DNA of 64,000 nt, taken from contig NZ_RCFQ01000012.1 in the NCBI RefSeq assembly GCF_003665155.1, positions 1-64,000 of the forward strand, read 5' to 3'. The translations under genes were made by a program, and so were the position numbers. The DNA is from Mariprofundus sp. EBB-1 (GTDB lineage Bacteria; Pseudomonadota; Zetaproteobacteria; Mariprofundales; Mariprofundaceae). Below the pieces are notes generated by a model that worked only from the letters and a program-made list of their open reading frames with translations, searched no databases and was not told the origin of the DNA. Every line of letters starts with the position of its first letter. Within the stretch, counting starts at the first letter, position 1. Shown here one piece after another: positions 8,868 to 17,994 of the stretch.

Positions 8868-10463
8868 GTGCCTTATACAAGCAAGCAGATCAGTGAAGAA
8901 CTAGCCCTGAATCATCTGGGCTTAAAAAACCTGGAAGATGTATTCTGGAATATGCCTACCCCTCTGTTTTATGAACATGCTCTGCGCAATAGAGAGGGAC
9001 ACTTAGCCCATCAAGGGGCTTTGGTGGTACGCAATGGACACTTCACCGGTCAGTCAGTAAAAGATAAATATATTGTAGGTGACTCGCTGAACAATTTCGA
9101 TGACGCCCATGGTGATTTTGACCGCTCTCTATCCAAATCGCAATTTGAAGCCTTGCTCAATCGCGTGCGCGGCTATCTGGAAGGGCGTCAACTGTATGTC
9201 GAGGACTGTTTGGTGGCAGCCGAATCAGAGCATCAAAAATCGATACGCATCATTACGCAAGACGCATGGCATGGCCTGTTTGCCAGAACTATGTTCATTC
9301 GACCTTCCGACCTTAGTCAAAAAACCGATTTCAAGGAACCAGAATTCACCATTATTCACGTTCCGCATTTTCACGCAGTACCTGGCCGTGACGGCACCAA
9401 TGCAGAGACGTTTGTCATTATCGACCCAAGCCAGCGCATTGCACTCATCGGTGGCACTGCCTATGCAGGTGAGATCAAAAACACTGTTTTCGCCATCATG
9501 AATCACCTGCTGGTGAAATCAGACGTACTGCAGCTGCATGCCGCCGTAAATGTGAGTGATAATGGCGATGCGACCCTATTTCTTGGCCCGGATGGCAGTG
9601 GCAAAACGGCACTGGCATCGGATCCATCCCGCAGCTTTCTTGGAGATGACATGCACGGCTGGAATAACGAGCATATTTTCAATTTTGAAGCAGGCTGTTA
9701 CGCCAGCATCAAGCAGCTCGACAAAGACCGTGAACCTGTAATACATGCAGCCAGCCAGCAATTTGGTTCGATTCTGGAAAATGTTGGTATGGATACTCAA
9801 GAGCGTCGCATTGACTTTACTGATACCACACTGACTGAGAATACCCGGGCAGCTTACCCGATTAGCGCCTTATCCAACGCTGCCTCTCCTCCTTACACGA
9901 TCAGTAGTCCAACAAACCTTATTTTACTGGCCTCTGATGCCTTTGGTATATTGCCGGCCATCTCGCGCTTAACGCCGGAACAGCTTATCTATTATTATCT
10001 ATTGGGTTATGGATCTCACCCTGCCGATAACCATGAAACGAATGCTGAACCCATTGCCACATTCAGCCCCTGCTGCGGCATACCATTGATGGCGATGCAT
10101 CCTTCCGTTTCTGCAAAAGTGCTCGGTGCCAAAGTACGTCGTGGAAATGTTCAGTGTTGGTTGATTAATACAGGCTGGAGCGGCGGCCCTGCCGGCGTTG
10201 GCGAACGCATGAACATTGAATTAACACGCACATTAATCACCGCCGCATTAAACGGCAATCTGGATGACCTCAGCTATCAGGCACACCCCGTTCTGGGCAT
10301 GCAAATGCCAGATCAGCTTGATCCGATTGCGACCTGGCATGATCAGGAAAACCCGAAAACATATACAACAGCGGCCAAACAATTGGCTGCAAAATTCAAA
10401 CAAGCTTTTGCCCGGTTCACAGATCATGTGCCTGCAGAAGTGACAGCAGCGGGGCCTCGTTAA
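8868..10463 (+). CDS. PEP carboxykinase (ATP)-like protein with altered active site
   Basis: The 531-aa protein aligns end to end with ATP-type PckA (540 aa in E. coli). Retained features are a P-loop GPDGSGKT (residues 240-247), LGDDMHGW (metal Asp261), His224 in LHAAVN, NTRAAYPI (Arg327) and the NTGWSGG segment. Two canonical residues are changed: the TGRSPKDK motif reads TGQSVKDK (Gln62 where E. coli has substrate-binding Arg65), and GEMKKG reads GEIKNT (Asn205 where E. coli has metal-ligand Lys213). Normal carboxykinase chemistry is therefore doubtful; a kinase or nucleotide-dependent role on another substrate is an inference. GTG 8868 has AGGGAG nine nt upstream; GTG 8847 is in frame without a ribosome site. 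Only 2 nt separate it from the next gene, so they are coupled. Confidence 0.75.
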   Translation: MPYTSKQISEELALNHLGLKNLEDVFWNMPTPLFYEHALRNREGHLAHQGALVVRNGHFTGQSVKDKYIVGDSLNNFDDAHGDFDRSLSKSQFEALLNRVRGYLEGRQLYVEDCLVAAESEHQKSIRIITQDAWHGLFARTMFIRPSDLSQKTDFKEPEFTIIHVPHFHAVPGRDGTNAETFVIIDPSQRIALIGGTAYAGEIKNTVFAIMNHLLVKSDVLQLHAAVNVSDNGDATLFLGPDGSGKTALASDPSRSFLGDDMHGWNNEHIFNFEAGCYASIKQLDKDREPVIHAASQQFGSILENVGMDTQERRIDFTDTTLTENTRAAYPISALSNAASPPYTISSPTNLILLASDAFGILPAISRLTPEQLIYYYLLGYGSHPADNHETNAEPIATFSPCCGIPLMAMHPSVSAKVLGAKVRRGNVQCWLINTGWSGGPAGVGERMNIELTRTLITAALNGNLDDLSYQAHPVLGMQMPDQLDPIATWHDQENPKTYTTAAKQLAAKFKQAFARFTDHVPAEVTAAGPR

Positions 10464-10465
10464 TC

Positions 10466-11584
10466 GTGAGTATTCAATATCTTAAACAGACAGATGCACC
10501 TGATTACAAAGCATTAATACGCCGTGGCTTTCAACTTGGCTGGGTCAAACAACCACTGCGCCCGCAGATGCCCGAACAAGCTGTGATTGTCGCTGCCTGG
10601 AAACAAGATAAAGCCGTGATGCTACCCTCACTCTTGCAACTGGATGACTGGCAAGCCGATATCGAACAATCACATCAGTTGATGCTGAACACACTCGAAT
10701 CCGGCGAACTCTCTCCTAGTCTGGATCTACCTCCCTACCCTGATCGACTCGGTGATCAGCTGCCTCTGGTAGCATCCTCCATGGAAGAACACGATGAGCA
10801 GGCCATCGAAAAAGTCTATTTTGACGCCATTGCCAAGCCCAATGATGATCAGGCGCTGGCGGAAGATCTCTGGTGCAAAGCATCATGGTTATCCTTCCTT
10901 GAAGATGATGCATCGCTACGTTTTCGATTCTCTTTTGGCATGGAATCGCTGGAAGATGTCGCAGCTGATCCTTTGCGCCAGCTTTGGGCGGGCAAACTAT
11001 GCGATGCAATATTCCCTGAATCAGCAGCCTTAACCGAGAATCTTCAACTCTTACCTGTTTTGCAGGAACTGCTTGGCGGTCAGCCTGCTTTTGTGGAACG
11101 CATCGTTTATTTCAATGCGCCCGGCGGCGGCGCCCAGATGCATCACGATGTTGAGCGTGGTCATGATGGTGTGGTGTTTGCCCAGCTATCCGGTAGCACA
11201 TTCTGGCTGGCTCTGTCCAAGCCTCGCTTGATGGATGAACTGATTAGTTTTACGAATGATCCAACATTTACAGCCGATATTGCACTATTGATCCCATCTG
11301 AAAATGATCAAAACGATTTGCATCAGCTATTGAAAGATAAAGCAGCCTTGTCTGACTACATGGATGAAAATGATCATGAGCTTATCGAAGCGATCATGGA
11401 TAGATGCCCTGCTTTTATTGAACACCTCATTGCGCAAGGTTTTGCCTATATTCTGCATGCTGGTGATGTACTGTTAATGCCGCAACGCGACTTTGATACC
11501 TGTGTCTGGCACTCGGTCTGTTGTTTAGGAGATGAACCCGGTGAGGCTGTATCGTTTGCGATTAGAAAAGAGGCACATGTATAA
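10466..11584 (+). CDS. JmjC/cupin-like protein, putative Fe(II)/2-oxoglutarate oxygenase
   Basis: The 372-aa protein has an N-terminal half without recognised motifs. Its double-stranded beta-helix-like half carries [20 protein letters not shown], giving an HxD pair at His226/Asp228, then [14 protein letters not shown] and a late AGDVLLMPQ...WHSV with His349. That HxD...H arrangement is the metal triad of JmjC and cupin_8 oxygenases; iron binding and the substrate are inferred. A long acidic helical insert (residues about 265-330) separates the motifs. It starts with GTG 2 nt after the PEPCK-like gene and overlaps the next gene by 8 nt, so the three are made together. One hypothesis is hydroxylation of a partner protein; nothing in the sequence identifies it. 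Confidence 0.65.
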   Translation: MSIQYLKQTDAPDYKALIRRGFQLGWVKQPLRPQMPEQAVIVAAWKQDKAVMLPSLLQLDDWQADIEQSHQLMLNTLESGELSPSLDLPPYPDRLGDQLPLVASSMEEHDEQAIEKVYFDAIAKPNDDQALAEDLWCKASWLSFLEDDASLRFRFSFGMESLEDVAADPLRQLWAGKLCDAIFPESAALTENLQLLPVLQELLGGQPAFVERIVYFNAPGGGAQMHHDVERGHDGVVFAQLSGSTFWLALSKPRLMDELISFTNDPTFTADIALLIPSENDQNDLHQLLKDKAALSDYMDENDHELIEAIMDRCPAFIEHLIAQGFAYILHAGDVLLMPQRDFDTCVWHSVCCLGDEPGEAVSFAIRKEAHV

Positions 11585-13703
11585 CCTGATTATAGCTTCG
11601 CTGATTTCACTCATGCTGATTTCAGTCGCCAATAGCCAGGAGGTCAATCTGATGAAAGAGCAGCCCCCTTACACCAATGCCCTTATTCATGAATCCAGCC
11701 CCTACCTGCAACAACATGCCCACAATCCTGTGCTCTGGCTGCCGTGGGGAGAAGATGCCTTCACTCTGGCGCGTTTGCAGAATAAGCCGGTATTCCTCTC
11801 CATCGGTTATTCAACCTGCCACTGGTGCCATGTGATGGAGAATGAATCGTTTGAAGACCCCGCTGTGGCTGAACTGCTCAATCGATATTTCATTAGCATC
11901 AAAGTAGATCGGGAGGAACGCCCTGATATTGATGCAATTTATATGCGTGCGGCACAATTGATGAATGGTAGCGGCGGCTGGCCACTCAATCTGTTACTCA
12001 CGCCGGACAAAAAACCATTTTATGCCTCCACCTACCTGCCCAAGCAGAGCCGCTTTGGGCGTCTGGGTCTGATGGAATTGGCAGAGCGAGCTGGCACCAT
12101 GTGGCAGCAGGATCGTGAAAACGTTGAAGCATCAGCTGATTCCATTGCCGCCGCACTCAAGCACAGTATCAAAATCATCACTCCGGCTATTTCATCCAAT
12201 GGCAGCACGGCTAAAATTGATACCGCACTGATTGATCAGGCTTATCTTGCCACTGCTAAACACTTTGATATCAGCCATGGCGGTTTCGGTGAAAAACCAA
12301 AATTTCCAAGCGCACAACGACTCCTGTTTCTGCTGCGTTACGCAAGCCTGAAAGAGAAACCTGAAGCGCTGGCCATGGTTGAGAAAACCCTGGATGCCAT
12401 GCAGCGCGGTGGCATTCACGATCAGCTTAGTGGCGGTTTTCATCGTTACTCCACTGATGCAGCGTGGTTACTGCCTCATTTCGAAAAAATGCTCTACGAT
12501 CAGGCCATGCTGATGATGGCCTATGCCGAGGGATGGCAGGCCACCGGCAATGCCAGCTTCGCCTATACAGCCCGACATATCGCCGATTATCTACTGCGAG
12601 ATATGCGCCATACCAATGGTGCTTTTTATGCTGCCGAAGATGCAGACTCCGAAGGCGAGGAAGGAAAGTTTTATCTCTGGAATTCAGTAGAAATCAACAC
12701 GCTTTTAGGCAAGCGTGCTGCTGCATTCATGCAGGCCTACGGCGTAGAAAAGAATGGCAATTTCAACGATGAAACGAAGCGCAAAAAAAACGGCGAAAAT
12801 ATCCTGCATCAATCAGGCACAATAGATCTGGAACGCTTTGCTGCGGACAGAAAACGACTCATGGATGCTCGCGACCAGCGCATTCGCCCCTTTCTTGATG
12901 ATAAAATATTAACGGATTGGAACGGCTTAACCATCGCAGCCCTCTCTATTACCGGACGCATCCTCAATGAACCGCATTATATCGAGGCAGCCTCGAAATC
13001 AGCTGATTTCATTCTCAAACACCTGCATAAAGACGGTGTGTTAAAACACCGTTGGCGAAAGGGTCAAGCCGCCATCCACGGGCAACTGGAAGATTATAGC
13101 TCCATGGTTTGGGGTTTAACCGAGCTCTACGAAGCAAGCCTTGAACCGCGCTGGTTAGCATCTGCACTGTCGCTGAACAAAACCATGCTTCAACGCTTCA
13201 AGGGGAAGGATGGTGGTTTTTACCAGGTGGAAGAGAATGCTGAGCTGATTGCGCGCCCCATGGAGGTGTTCGATGCAGCTCTGCCATCCGGTAATGCTGT
13301 TGCCATGCATAACCTGTTGCGTTTATCCCGATTAACCGGTGATGCCAGCCTGGCAAAAGAAGCTGCTACCCTGGCCGATCACTTTGCCGGCACTGCACAG
13401 CGCGCTCCTAGCGGCGTACTTCACATGCTTTCTGCCGTTTTATTGGCACAATCCACTGGCAAGGAAATAGTACTAGCAGGTGACCGAAACTCCGATGAGG
13501 CAAAAAAGATGCTGGCGCTTATTCACAACCGATATCGCCCCAACACAGTGGTGTTATGGCATGATGAGGACATCGAAGCACTGGCTCCATTCACCCGTGG
13601 GCAATCTTCCATCGATGACACAGTCACCGCTTACGTCTGCGAACACTTTCAGTGCAATCGCCCCACAACAGATCTGAATGAACTGAAACAATATTTAAAC
13701 TAA
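11577..13703 (+). CDS. Exported thioredoxin-domain protein, YyaL/DUF255 family
   Basis: The 708-aa protein starts with a signal peptide ([20 protein letters not shown]). The thioredoxin-like DUF255 domain follows, with [16 protein letters not shown] and the redox motif CHWCHVM (Cys81, Cys84), then an alpha/alpha-barrel region resembling cellobiose-2-epimerase folds ([45 protein letters not shown]). Homologues occur from bacteria to mammals (SPATA20), but their reaction is not established. Most relatives lack a leader; here a hydrophobic N-terminus suggests export. ATG 11577 has AGAGG upstream and overlaps the JmjC-like gene by 8 nt. It is the last gene of the rightward operon. Confidence 0.85.
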   Translation: MYNLIIASLISLMLISVANSQEVNLMKEQPPYTNALIHESSPYLQQHAHNPVLWLPWGEDAFTLARLQNKPVFLSIGYSTCHWCHVMENESFEDPAVAELLNRYFISIKVDREERPDIDAIYMRAAQLMNGSGGWPLNLLLTPDKKPFYASTYLPKQSRFGRLGLMELAERAGTMWQQDRENVEASADSIAAALKHSIKIITPAISSNGSTAKIDTALIDQAYLATAKHFDISHGGFGEKPKFPSAQRLLFLLRYASLKEKPEALAMVEKTLDAMQRGGIHDQLSGGFHRYSTDAAWLLPHFEKMLYDQAMLMMAYAEGWQATGNASFAYTARHIADYLLRDMRHTNGAFYAAEDADSEGEEGKFYLWNSVEINTLLGKRAAAFMQAYGVEKNGNFNDETKRKKNGENILHQSGTIDLERFAADRKRLMDARDQRIRPFLDDKILTDWNGLTIAALSITGRILNEPHYIEAASKSADFILKHLHKDGVLKHRWRKGQAAIHGQLEDYSSMVWGLTELYEASLEPRWLASALSLNKTMLQRFKGKDGGFYQVEENAELIARPMEVFDAALPSGNAVAMHNLLRLSRLTGDASLAKEAATLADHFAGTAQRAPSGVLHMLSAVLLAQSTGKEIVLAGDRNSDEAKKMLALIHNRYRPNTVVLWHDEDIEALAPFTRGQSSIDDTVTAYVCEHFQCNRPTTDLNELKQYLN

Positions 13704-14013
13704 TCAGCTACAGCGTGAATTTGATTTATTTGCTCACAGCTCATAAAACAACTATTTCATGGTAAGCATTTCCCCGCTTAAACATAGTGGCAATCGCATT
13801 ACAATAATAAACGGATTTACCGCCAAGTACTGAATAAGCTGTAAAACATAGGGGGTGTTTTAGTGCGACTGCCCTGCACTTAAACATGCACCATTGGCAA
13901 ATCGCCCTGATTAGGCATAGATTATTCAGAACTAAAATAACTGAGTCTTACCCTTGACTGCTATTTAATATTCAAGCTCAAATACCATATAGGTGAACAG
14001 AGAAAGGTAACAC
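13704..14013. other. Intergenic stretch without a recognised gene
   Basis: I see no supported gene in these 310 bp. There is a 7-bp hairpin TAAAACA/TGTTTTA at 13842-13862 without a T-run, and a TTGACT box at 13954 without a convincing -10 partner at standard spacing. It probably holds the end of the DUF255 transcript and the promoter for the small genes that follow. Confidence 0.5.
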
Positions 14014-14097
14014 ATGAAGATCTGCATGCATTATCAAATCAGGTATTCGAAACCCAGGAGAATTCAATGGCATATTCAAAAGACCTGCTTGTATTGA
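14014..14097 (+). CDS. Possible 27-aa leader peptide
   Basis: An ATG with AAAGG eight nt upstream opens a 27-codon frame encoding a basic, Cys-containing peptide (starts MKICMHYQIRYSKPRR). It overlaps the next gene by 31 nt in another frame and covers that gene's ribosome site AGGAG. It could couple or regulate translation of the 14067 gene. No homology supports it, and chance is a real alternative. Confidence 0.25.
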   Translation: MKICMHYQIRYSKPRRIQWHIQKTCLY

Positions 14098-14396
14098 GAG
14101 ATGGTCAAGCGCAGTCAGGTAAAGTAATAAAAAATGAATTTAAAATTAAAACTGCATTTGGTGATGTCACTGTAAAAAAAGAAAATATTGTGCACATTCA
14201 CTTTGCGCGCCCGGATGGCACAGGCTACCCTCTCAGTGATGAAATCAAGACCAATACCGGTGATGATATAAGAGGAAAACTGGTGCAAACACAAGCGATT
14301 TCCTTTGTATCTGCAGAAAACAATCAATCAGAAAGAGTACATAGGGACAACATCAACACACTCCTTTTCCTAGGTTCGCAAGACGCTCCCGCCTGA
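14067..14396 (+). CDS. Small hypothetical protein with Sm-like look
   Basis: The 109-aa protein has no signal peptide and a good ribosome site (AGGAG, 6 nt before ATG). Its pattern of a short strand, a DG turn and strands (LLVLRDGQAQSGKV, FKIKTAFGDVTVKKENIVHI) recalls small beta-barrels of the Sm/SH3 type that respond to fine changes in surface loops. That fold reading is only inference from strand spacing. It sits first in a group of three short unknown genes between the DUF255 gene and lipA. Confidence 0.6.
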   Translation: MAYSKDLLVLRDGQAQSGKVIKNEFKIKTAFGDVTVKKENIVHIHFARPDGTGYPLSDEIKTNTGDDIRGKLVQTQAISFVSAENNQSERVHRDNINTLLFLGSQDAPA

Positions 14397-14545
14397 AAAC
14401 ACAACAAAGATTTCCAGCGAACAAATAGACAGCTCCCTTCTCAGCGTTCACCATACCGCCTTATCAGAGTTGAACGTATGTAATCAAAACTGAGGAATGC
14501 TGATTACGCCTATTAGGATAGTGATAACTTTAAAGGATACCAACA

Positions 14546-14815
14546 TTGAAAGAATCTAACTTAACTACCAAATATGTTTTAGAAATATATGAACCCAACG
14601 ATGATAGTCGTATAGCCGCTGTTTTTACTAGTGATACTCCCTTTATGACCATTGCAAAGGGCGAGTATATCAACTCCTCTGCATTCACCATGTCAAATCC
14701 TCATAAAGTATTAGAGGTTGTTAGTGTTGAACATATTCTTTGGGTCATTGAAGGTCATCACCGAAGCCAAAAGGTTTGTGTTCGCACCACTACAGTGGAA
14801 AATCCATTTAAATAA
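14546..14815 (+). CDS. Small hypothetical protein with TTG start
   Basis: The 89-aa protein starts at TTG, which has AAGGA seven nt upstream; no ATG exists in a better place. The sequence alternates strands (KYVLEIYEPNDDSRIAAVF, VLEVVSVEHILWVIEG) and ends in a short polar tail. It has no signal peptide, no cysteine pair and no motif I recognise. The mixed beta pattern and the neighbouring small beta-rich gene suggest related roles, but this is a guess. Confidence 0.5.
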   Translation: MKESNLTTKYVLEIYEPNDDSRIAAVFTSDTPFMTIAKGEYINSSAFTMSNPHKVLEVVSVEHILWVIEGHHRSQKVCVRTTTVENPFK

Positions 14816-14865
14816 ATATATCCTATAGCAACATTTTGGCATTCACCCTAAGTCAAACGGCCCTA

Positions 14866-15102
14866 CTAACCCTGTTTTTTCACGGCTTGTAGGGCGCGTT
14901 TATAGGCCAGGGATATCATCTTTTTACTGTACTGGGTCTTGGGGACTTTGATGCCGTACTGTTCAATAATCATATCAATTCCCAATGGATCAGGATCGCC
15001 ATCGATCAATTCACTGAGCGCGGATTTGGCAAAGCGTTTGCGCCTTGTCAACTCAAAGATACGAACCGCTCTAGCTAAACAGACATGATGTTGAACGTTC
15101 AT
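14866..15102 (-). CDS. Small basic hypothetical protein
   Basis: The 78-aa, largely helical and basic protein starts MNVQHHVCLARAVRIFELTRR and ends SKKMISLAYKRALQAVKKQG. GAGG lies 9-10 nt upstream of its ATG. It could be a nucleic-acid-binding or adaptor protein, but nothing specific is visible. It lies on the same strand as lipA, upstream of nothing obvious, about 50 nt after the lipA stop. Confidence 0.5.
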   Translation of the reverse strand: MNVQHHVCLARAVRIFELTRRKRFAKSALSELIDGDPDPLGIDMIIEQYGIKVPKTQYSKKMISLAYKRALQAVKKQG

Positions 15103-15153
15103 TCAGCTTGCCTCACTGCGTAAGACAAATGACAAACAGGGAAACAGAACAGT

Positions 15154-16074
15154 TTATTTGTTCCTGCGCAGTTTCAACGCCTTGAATACTTCATCCGCAT
15201 GAAATGATGAACGCACCAGAGGACCAGAGGCAACCATGCCAAAGCCTTTTTTCTCGGCGATGTATTTAAAATCGTCAAACTCTTCCGGCGTCCAATATTT
15301 CATGACCGGATGATGCTTTTCACTCGGTCGTAGATATTGCCCGATGGTAAGAATATCGATATTCGCTTCACGCATATCATCGAGCACCTGCAACACTTCA
15401 TCCCGTTCTTCACCAAGTCCCAACATAATGCCTGACTTGGTTACCACATCAGGATCAACTTCTTTGGCGCGCTGTAATAACCGTAAGCTGGTAAAATAAC
15501 GCGCACCCGGACGCACGGAACGGTAAAGGCGCGGTACTGTTTCCAGGTTATGGTTAAAGATATCCGGTTTTGCATCCATAATGGTATTCAGGCAGGAGTC
15601 CGCCTTGCGTTGGAAATCAGGTGTGAGGATTTCAACCGTCACATCCGGTTGACGCGCTTTAAGCTCTCTGATCACCGTTGCATAGTGACCAGCCCCACCA
15701 TCTTTAAGATCATCACGATCCACCGATGTAATCACCACATGTTTCAGGCCAATCTGGGCGACAGCCTTGGCTAGATTCACCGGTTCATCAAGATCTACCG
15801 CATCAGGACGACCGGTTTCCACATCACAAAATGCACATGTGCGCGTACAAACACGTCCTAAAATCATGAACGTGGCCGAACCCTGCTTCCAACAGCCCCC
15901 GATATTGGGGCACGAGGCCTCTTCACAAACGGTATTCAGCTTCAAATCACGCATCATCTGTACAATATCTTTATACTCTTTCGACATCGGCGCGCGCACT
16001 TTTAACCATGAGGGCTTACCCACCATAGGTTCGCCTTGTATTTCTGTTTGGATAGGGATCACTTTACGACTCAT
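15154..16074 (-). CDS. lipA: Lipoyl synthase
   Basis: Inserts two sulfurs into protein-bound octanoyl chains to make lipoyl cofactor for pyruvate and 2-oxoglutarate dehydrogenases and the glycine system. The 306-aa radical-SAM protein has both cluster motifs: the auxiliary [13 protein letters not shown] and the radical-SAM [10 protein letters not shown]. The C-terminal RSSFHADE segment coordinates the sacrificial cluster. ATG 16074 is chosen because homology begins near MSRKVIPIQ; an upstream in-frame ATG at 16122 adds a leader absent from relatives. No lipB is beside it. The RRM gene diverges from it with a gap of about 160 bp. Confidence 0.95.
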   Translation of the reverse strand: MSRKVIPIQTEIQGEPMVGKPSWLKVRAPMSKEYKDIVQMMRDLKLNTVCEEASCPNIGGCWKQGSATFMILGRVCTRTCAFCDVETGRPDAVDLDEPVNLAKAVAQIGLKHVVITSVDRDDLKDGGAGHYATVIRELKARQPDVTVEILTPDFQRKADSCLNTIMDAKPDIFNHNLETVPRLYRSVRPGARYFTSLRLLQRAKEVDPDVVTKSGIMLGLGEERDEVLQVLDDMREANIDILTIGQYLRPSEKHHPVMKYWTPEEFDDFKYIAEKKGFGMVASGPLVRSSFHADEVFKALKLRRNK

Positions 16075-16235
16075 GGGCGTATTGTATGGGGCAACTTTTT
16101 TTTTGCATCCACAATAACGCAATGCCTATTACTATTTTCCACACGTCACATGGATAAGCCGTGCTTTTCATCACCATTGTTGGCATTCTTCGATTTCAAT
16201 TCGCTGCGCATTTCTGCAGCTTTCAGGGAGAAAAT

Positions 16236-16703
16236 ATGAGTAGTACGTGTTTCGTTAAATTATTGGCAGTCAGTCTGGTTGTATCGCTGGTCGGTTATCT
16301 GTTGGGTAACATGTTTGGATTTACAGGTGTACCTGCGGGTTCTGTATTGGCAACCGGACTATTCATCGGCACTGTTTTCGGTGGCCTGTTGGTTGCTCTG
16401 GCACCAAAAGCGGGGGAAAAGAACAGCAATTCAAATGACGCCGCCAATGCCGAGAGCAGAAACATCTATGTTGGCAACTTACCATTTAATGCAGGAGAAG
16501 ATGATATCAAAAATATCTTCTCGCCCTATGGTGACGTGCTCGACATTCGTCTGGTAAAAGACCGTCGCAGTAAACGTTTTAAAGGTTATGGTTTTGTTGA
16601 AATGTCAGCCAATGGTGCAAAAGCAGCGATTGAACACCTCGATGGTACTGATTACGCTGGTCGCACACTGCGCATCAATGAGGCTAAAAAGAAAGAAGAC
16701 TGA
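16236..16703 (+). CDS. RNA-recognition-motif protein with N-terminal membrane segments
   Basis: The 155-aa protein has two hydrophobic segments (about residues 7-27 and 33-56, GLFIGTVFGGLLVALAP) before a polar linker and a full RRM. RNP2 reads IYVGNL (about 76-81) and RNP1 reads KGYGFVEM. Bacterial RRM proteins are normally short and soluble, so this one should tether RNA binding to the inner membrane. ATG 16236 has AGGGAG 6 nt upstream. The target RNA and partners are unknown. A strong hairpin terminator follows the stop. Confidence 0.85.
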   Translation: MSSTCFVKLLAVSLVVSLVGYLLGNMFGFTGVPAGSVLATGLFIGTVFGGLLVALAPKAGEKNSNSNDAANAESRNIYVGNLPFNAGEDDIKNIFSPYGDVLDIRLVKDRRSKRFKGYGFVEMSANGAKAAIEHLDGTDYAGRTLRINEAKKKED

Positions 16704-16749
16704 TAACAGATGCGCTTAATATTCAACATCTCATGAGCACAAACAGAAA

Positions 16750-16775
16750 GGAAGGGCCTAAGGCCCTTCCTTTTT
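16750..16775 (+). terminator. Rho-independent terminator after the RRM gene
   Basis: A perfect ten-base inverted repeat GGAAGGGCCT/AGGCCCTTCC is followed by TTTTT. It lies between the convergent RRM and DAHP synthase genes, and the A-rich left flank gives some T-richness for the opposite strand, so it may serve both. Confidence 0.9.
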
Positions 16776-16777
16776 AT

Positions 16778-17839
16778 TTACCCTTGGCGGCGTTTACGAA
16801 CCGCTGCTGCCAATGTGCGCAACAGCGCTTCAGTATCATCCCAACCCAGACATGCATCAGTCACACTGATACCAAAAGCTGGTTTTTCGCCCACAACCAC
16901 ATCCTGACGCCCTTCATTCAGATGAGACTCAATCATCACACCGGTAATCGAAGCGTTTCCTGCAGCAATTTGTCCAGCCAGATCTTCGCCCACCTCTATC
17001 TGACGCTTGAACTGTTTACGGCTGTTAGCGTGACTGCAATCCACCATCAAATGCGTAGCTAAGCCTGCCGATTCCAGTTCTGCACTGGCTTTAGCAATAC
17101 TGGCTGCATCATAATTCGGCTCTTTACCACCGCGCAGAATGATATGACAATCATCATTTCCGGCTGTAGAGAAAATGGCCGATTTACCCTGTTTCGTCAG
17201 CGAAATAAACACATGCGGATGCCGTGCTGCCTGAATGGCATCAACAGCAATCTTAAATCCACCATCTGTACCATTTTTGAATCCCACAGGACAAGATAGC
17301 CCACTGGAAAGCTCACGATGCCCTTGCGATTCAGTAGTACGCGCACCAATAGCACCCCAACTGACCAGATCAGCCACATATTGCGGCGTAATCAGATCAA
17401 GGAACTCTGTACCGGCAGGCACGCCGATCTCATTCAAATCAAGCAATAACTTGCGCGCCAGGCGAATGCCTTTATTGATTTCAAACGAATCATCCAGATT
17501 AGGATCATTGATCAACCCTTTCCAACCGACAGTGGTTCGTGGTTTCTCAAAATAGACACGCATCACAATCAACAGGTCATTACCCAGCTCTTCGCGCATG
17601 CGTTTGATATGCTGAGCATACTCCAGGGCGGCATCCGGGTTATGAATAGAACATGGTCCAACAATGGCCAACACACGATCATCTTCACCCTGTAAAATAT
17701 CATGAATGGCCATGCGCGTATCATGCGTAGTGCGCGCAGCGATTTCGCTCATCGGATACTCACTATGTACCTGTTCAGGTGCTGCAATTTCACTCATACC
17801 ATTAATGCGTATATCGTCAGTATTATACTTCATCGCCAT
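16778..17839 (-). CDS. aroG: DAHP synthase, class I (AroF/G/H type)
   Basis: Condenses PEP with erythrose 4-phosphate to DAHP, the entry step of the shikimate pathway. The 353-aa protein shows LAIVGPCSIHNPDAALEYA, MRVYFEKPRTTVGWKG, GAIGARTTESQGHRELSSGL and VMIESHLNEGRQD, all from the class I alpha-alpha type. Which feedback inhibitor it senses cannot be read, so aroG is only a generic symbol. ATG 17839 follows AGGA closely and is preferred over an upstream ATG at 17956 that adds a non-homologous leader. It ends at the bidirectional hairpin. Confidence 0.93.
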   Translation of the reverse strand: MAMKYNTDDIRINGMSEIAAPEQVHSEYPMSEIAARTTHDTRMAIHDILQGEDDRVLAIVGPCSIHNPDAALEYAQHIKRMREELGNDLLIVMRVYFEKPRTTVGWKGLINDPNLDDSFEINKGIRLARKLLLDLNEIGVPAGTEFLDLITPQYVADLVSWGAIGARTTESQGHRELSSGLSCPVGFKNGTDGGFKIAVDAIQAARHPHVFISLTKQGKSAIFSTAGNDDCHIILRGGKEPNYDAASIAKASAELESAGLATHLMVDCSHANSRKQFKRQIEVGEDLAGQIAAGNASITGVMIESHLNEGRQDVVVGEKPAFGISVTDACLGWDDTEALLRTLAAAVRKRRQG

Positions 17840-17994
17840 TATTCCTGATCCCTTTCTACCCTTTAATCGCCACCAGCTCACACCGATGGCGGCGCAGTAT
17901 CGCAGAAAATCCACCAAACTGTTAGTACTGTGACGACTCAGCTTATTTTTTAGCACACTTGCACAGGCACCCTAAGAAAAGTTACATTACAGTC

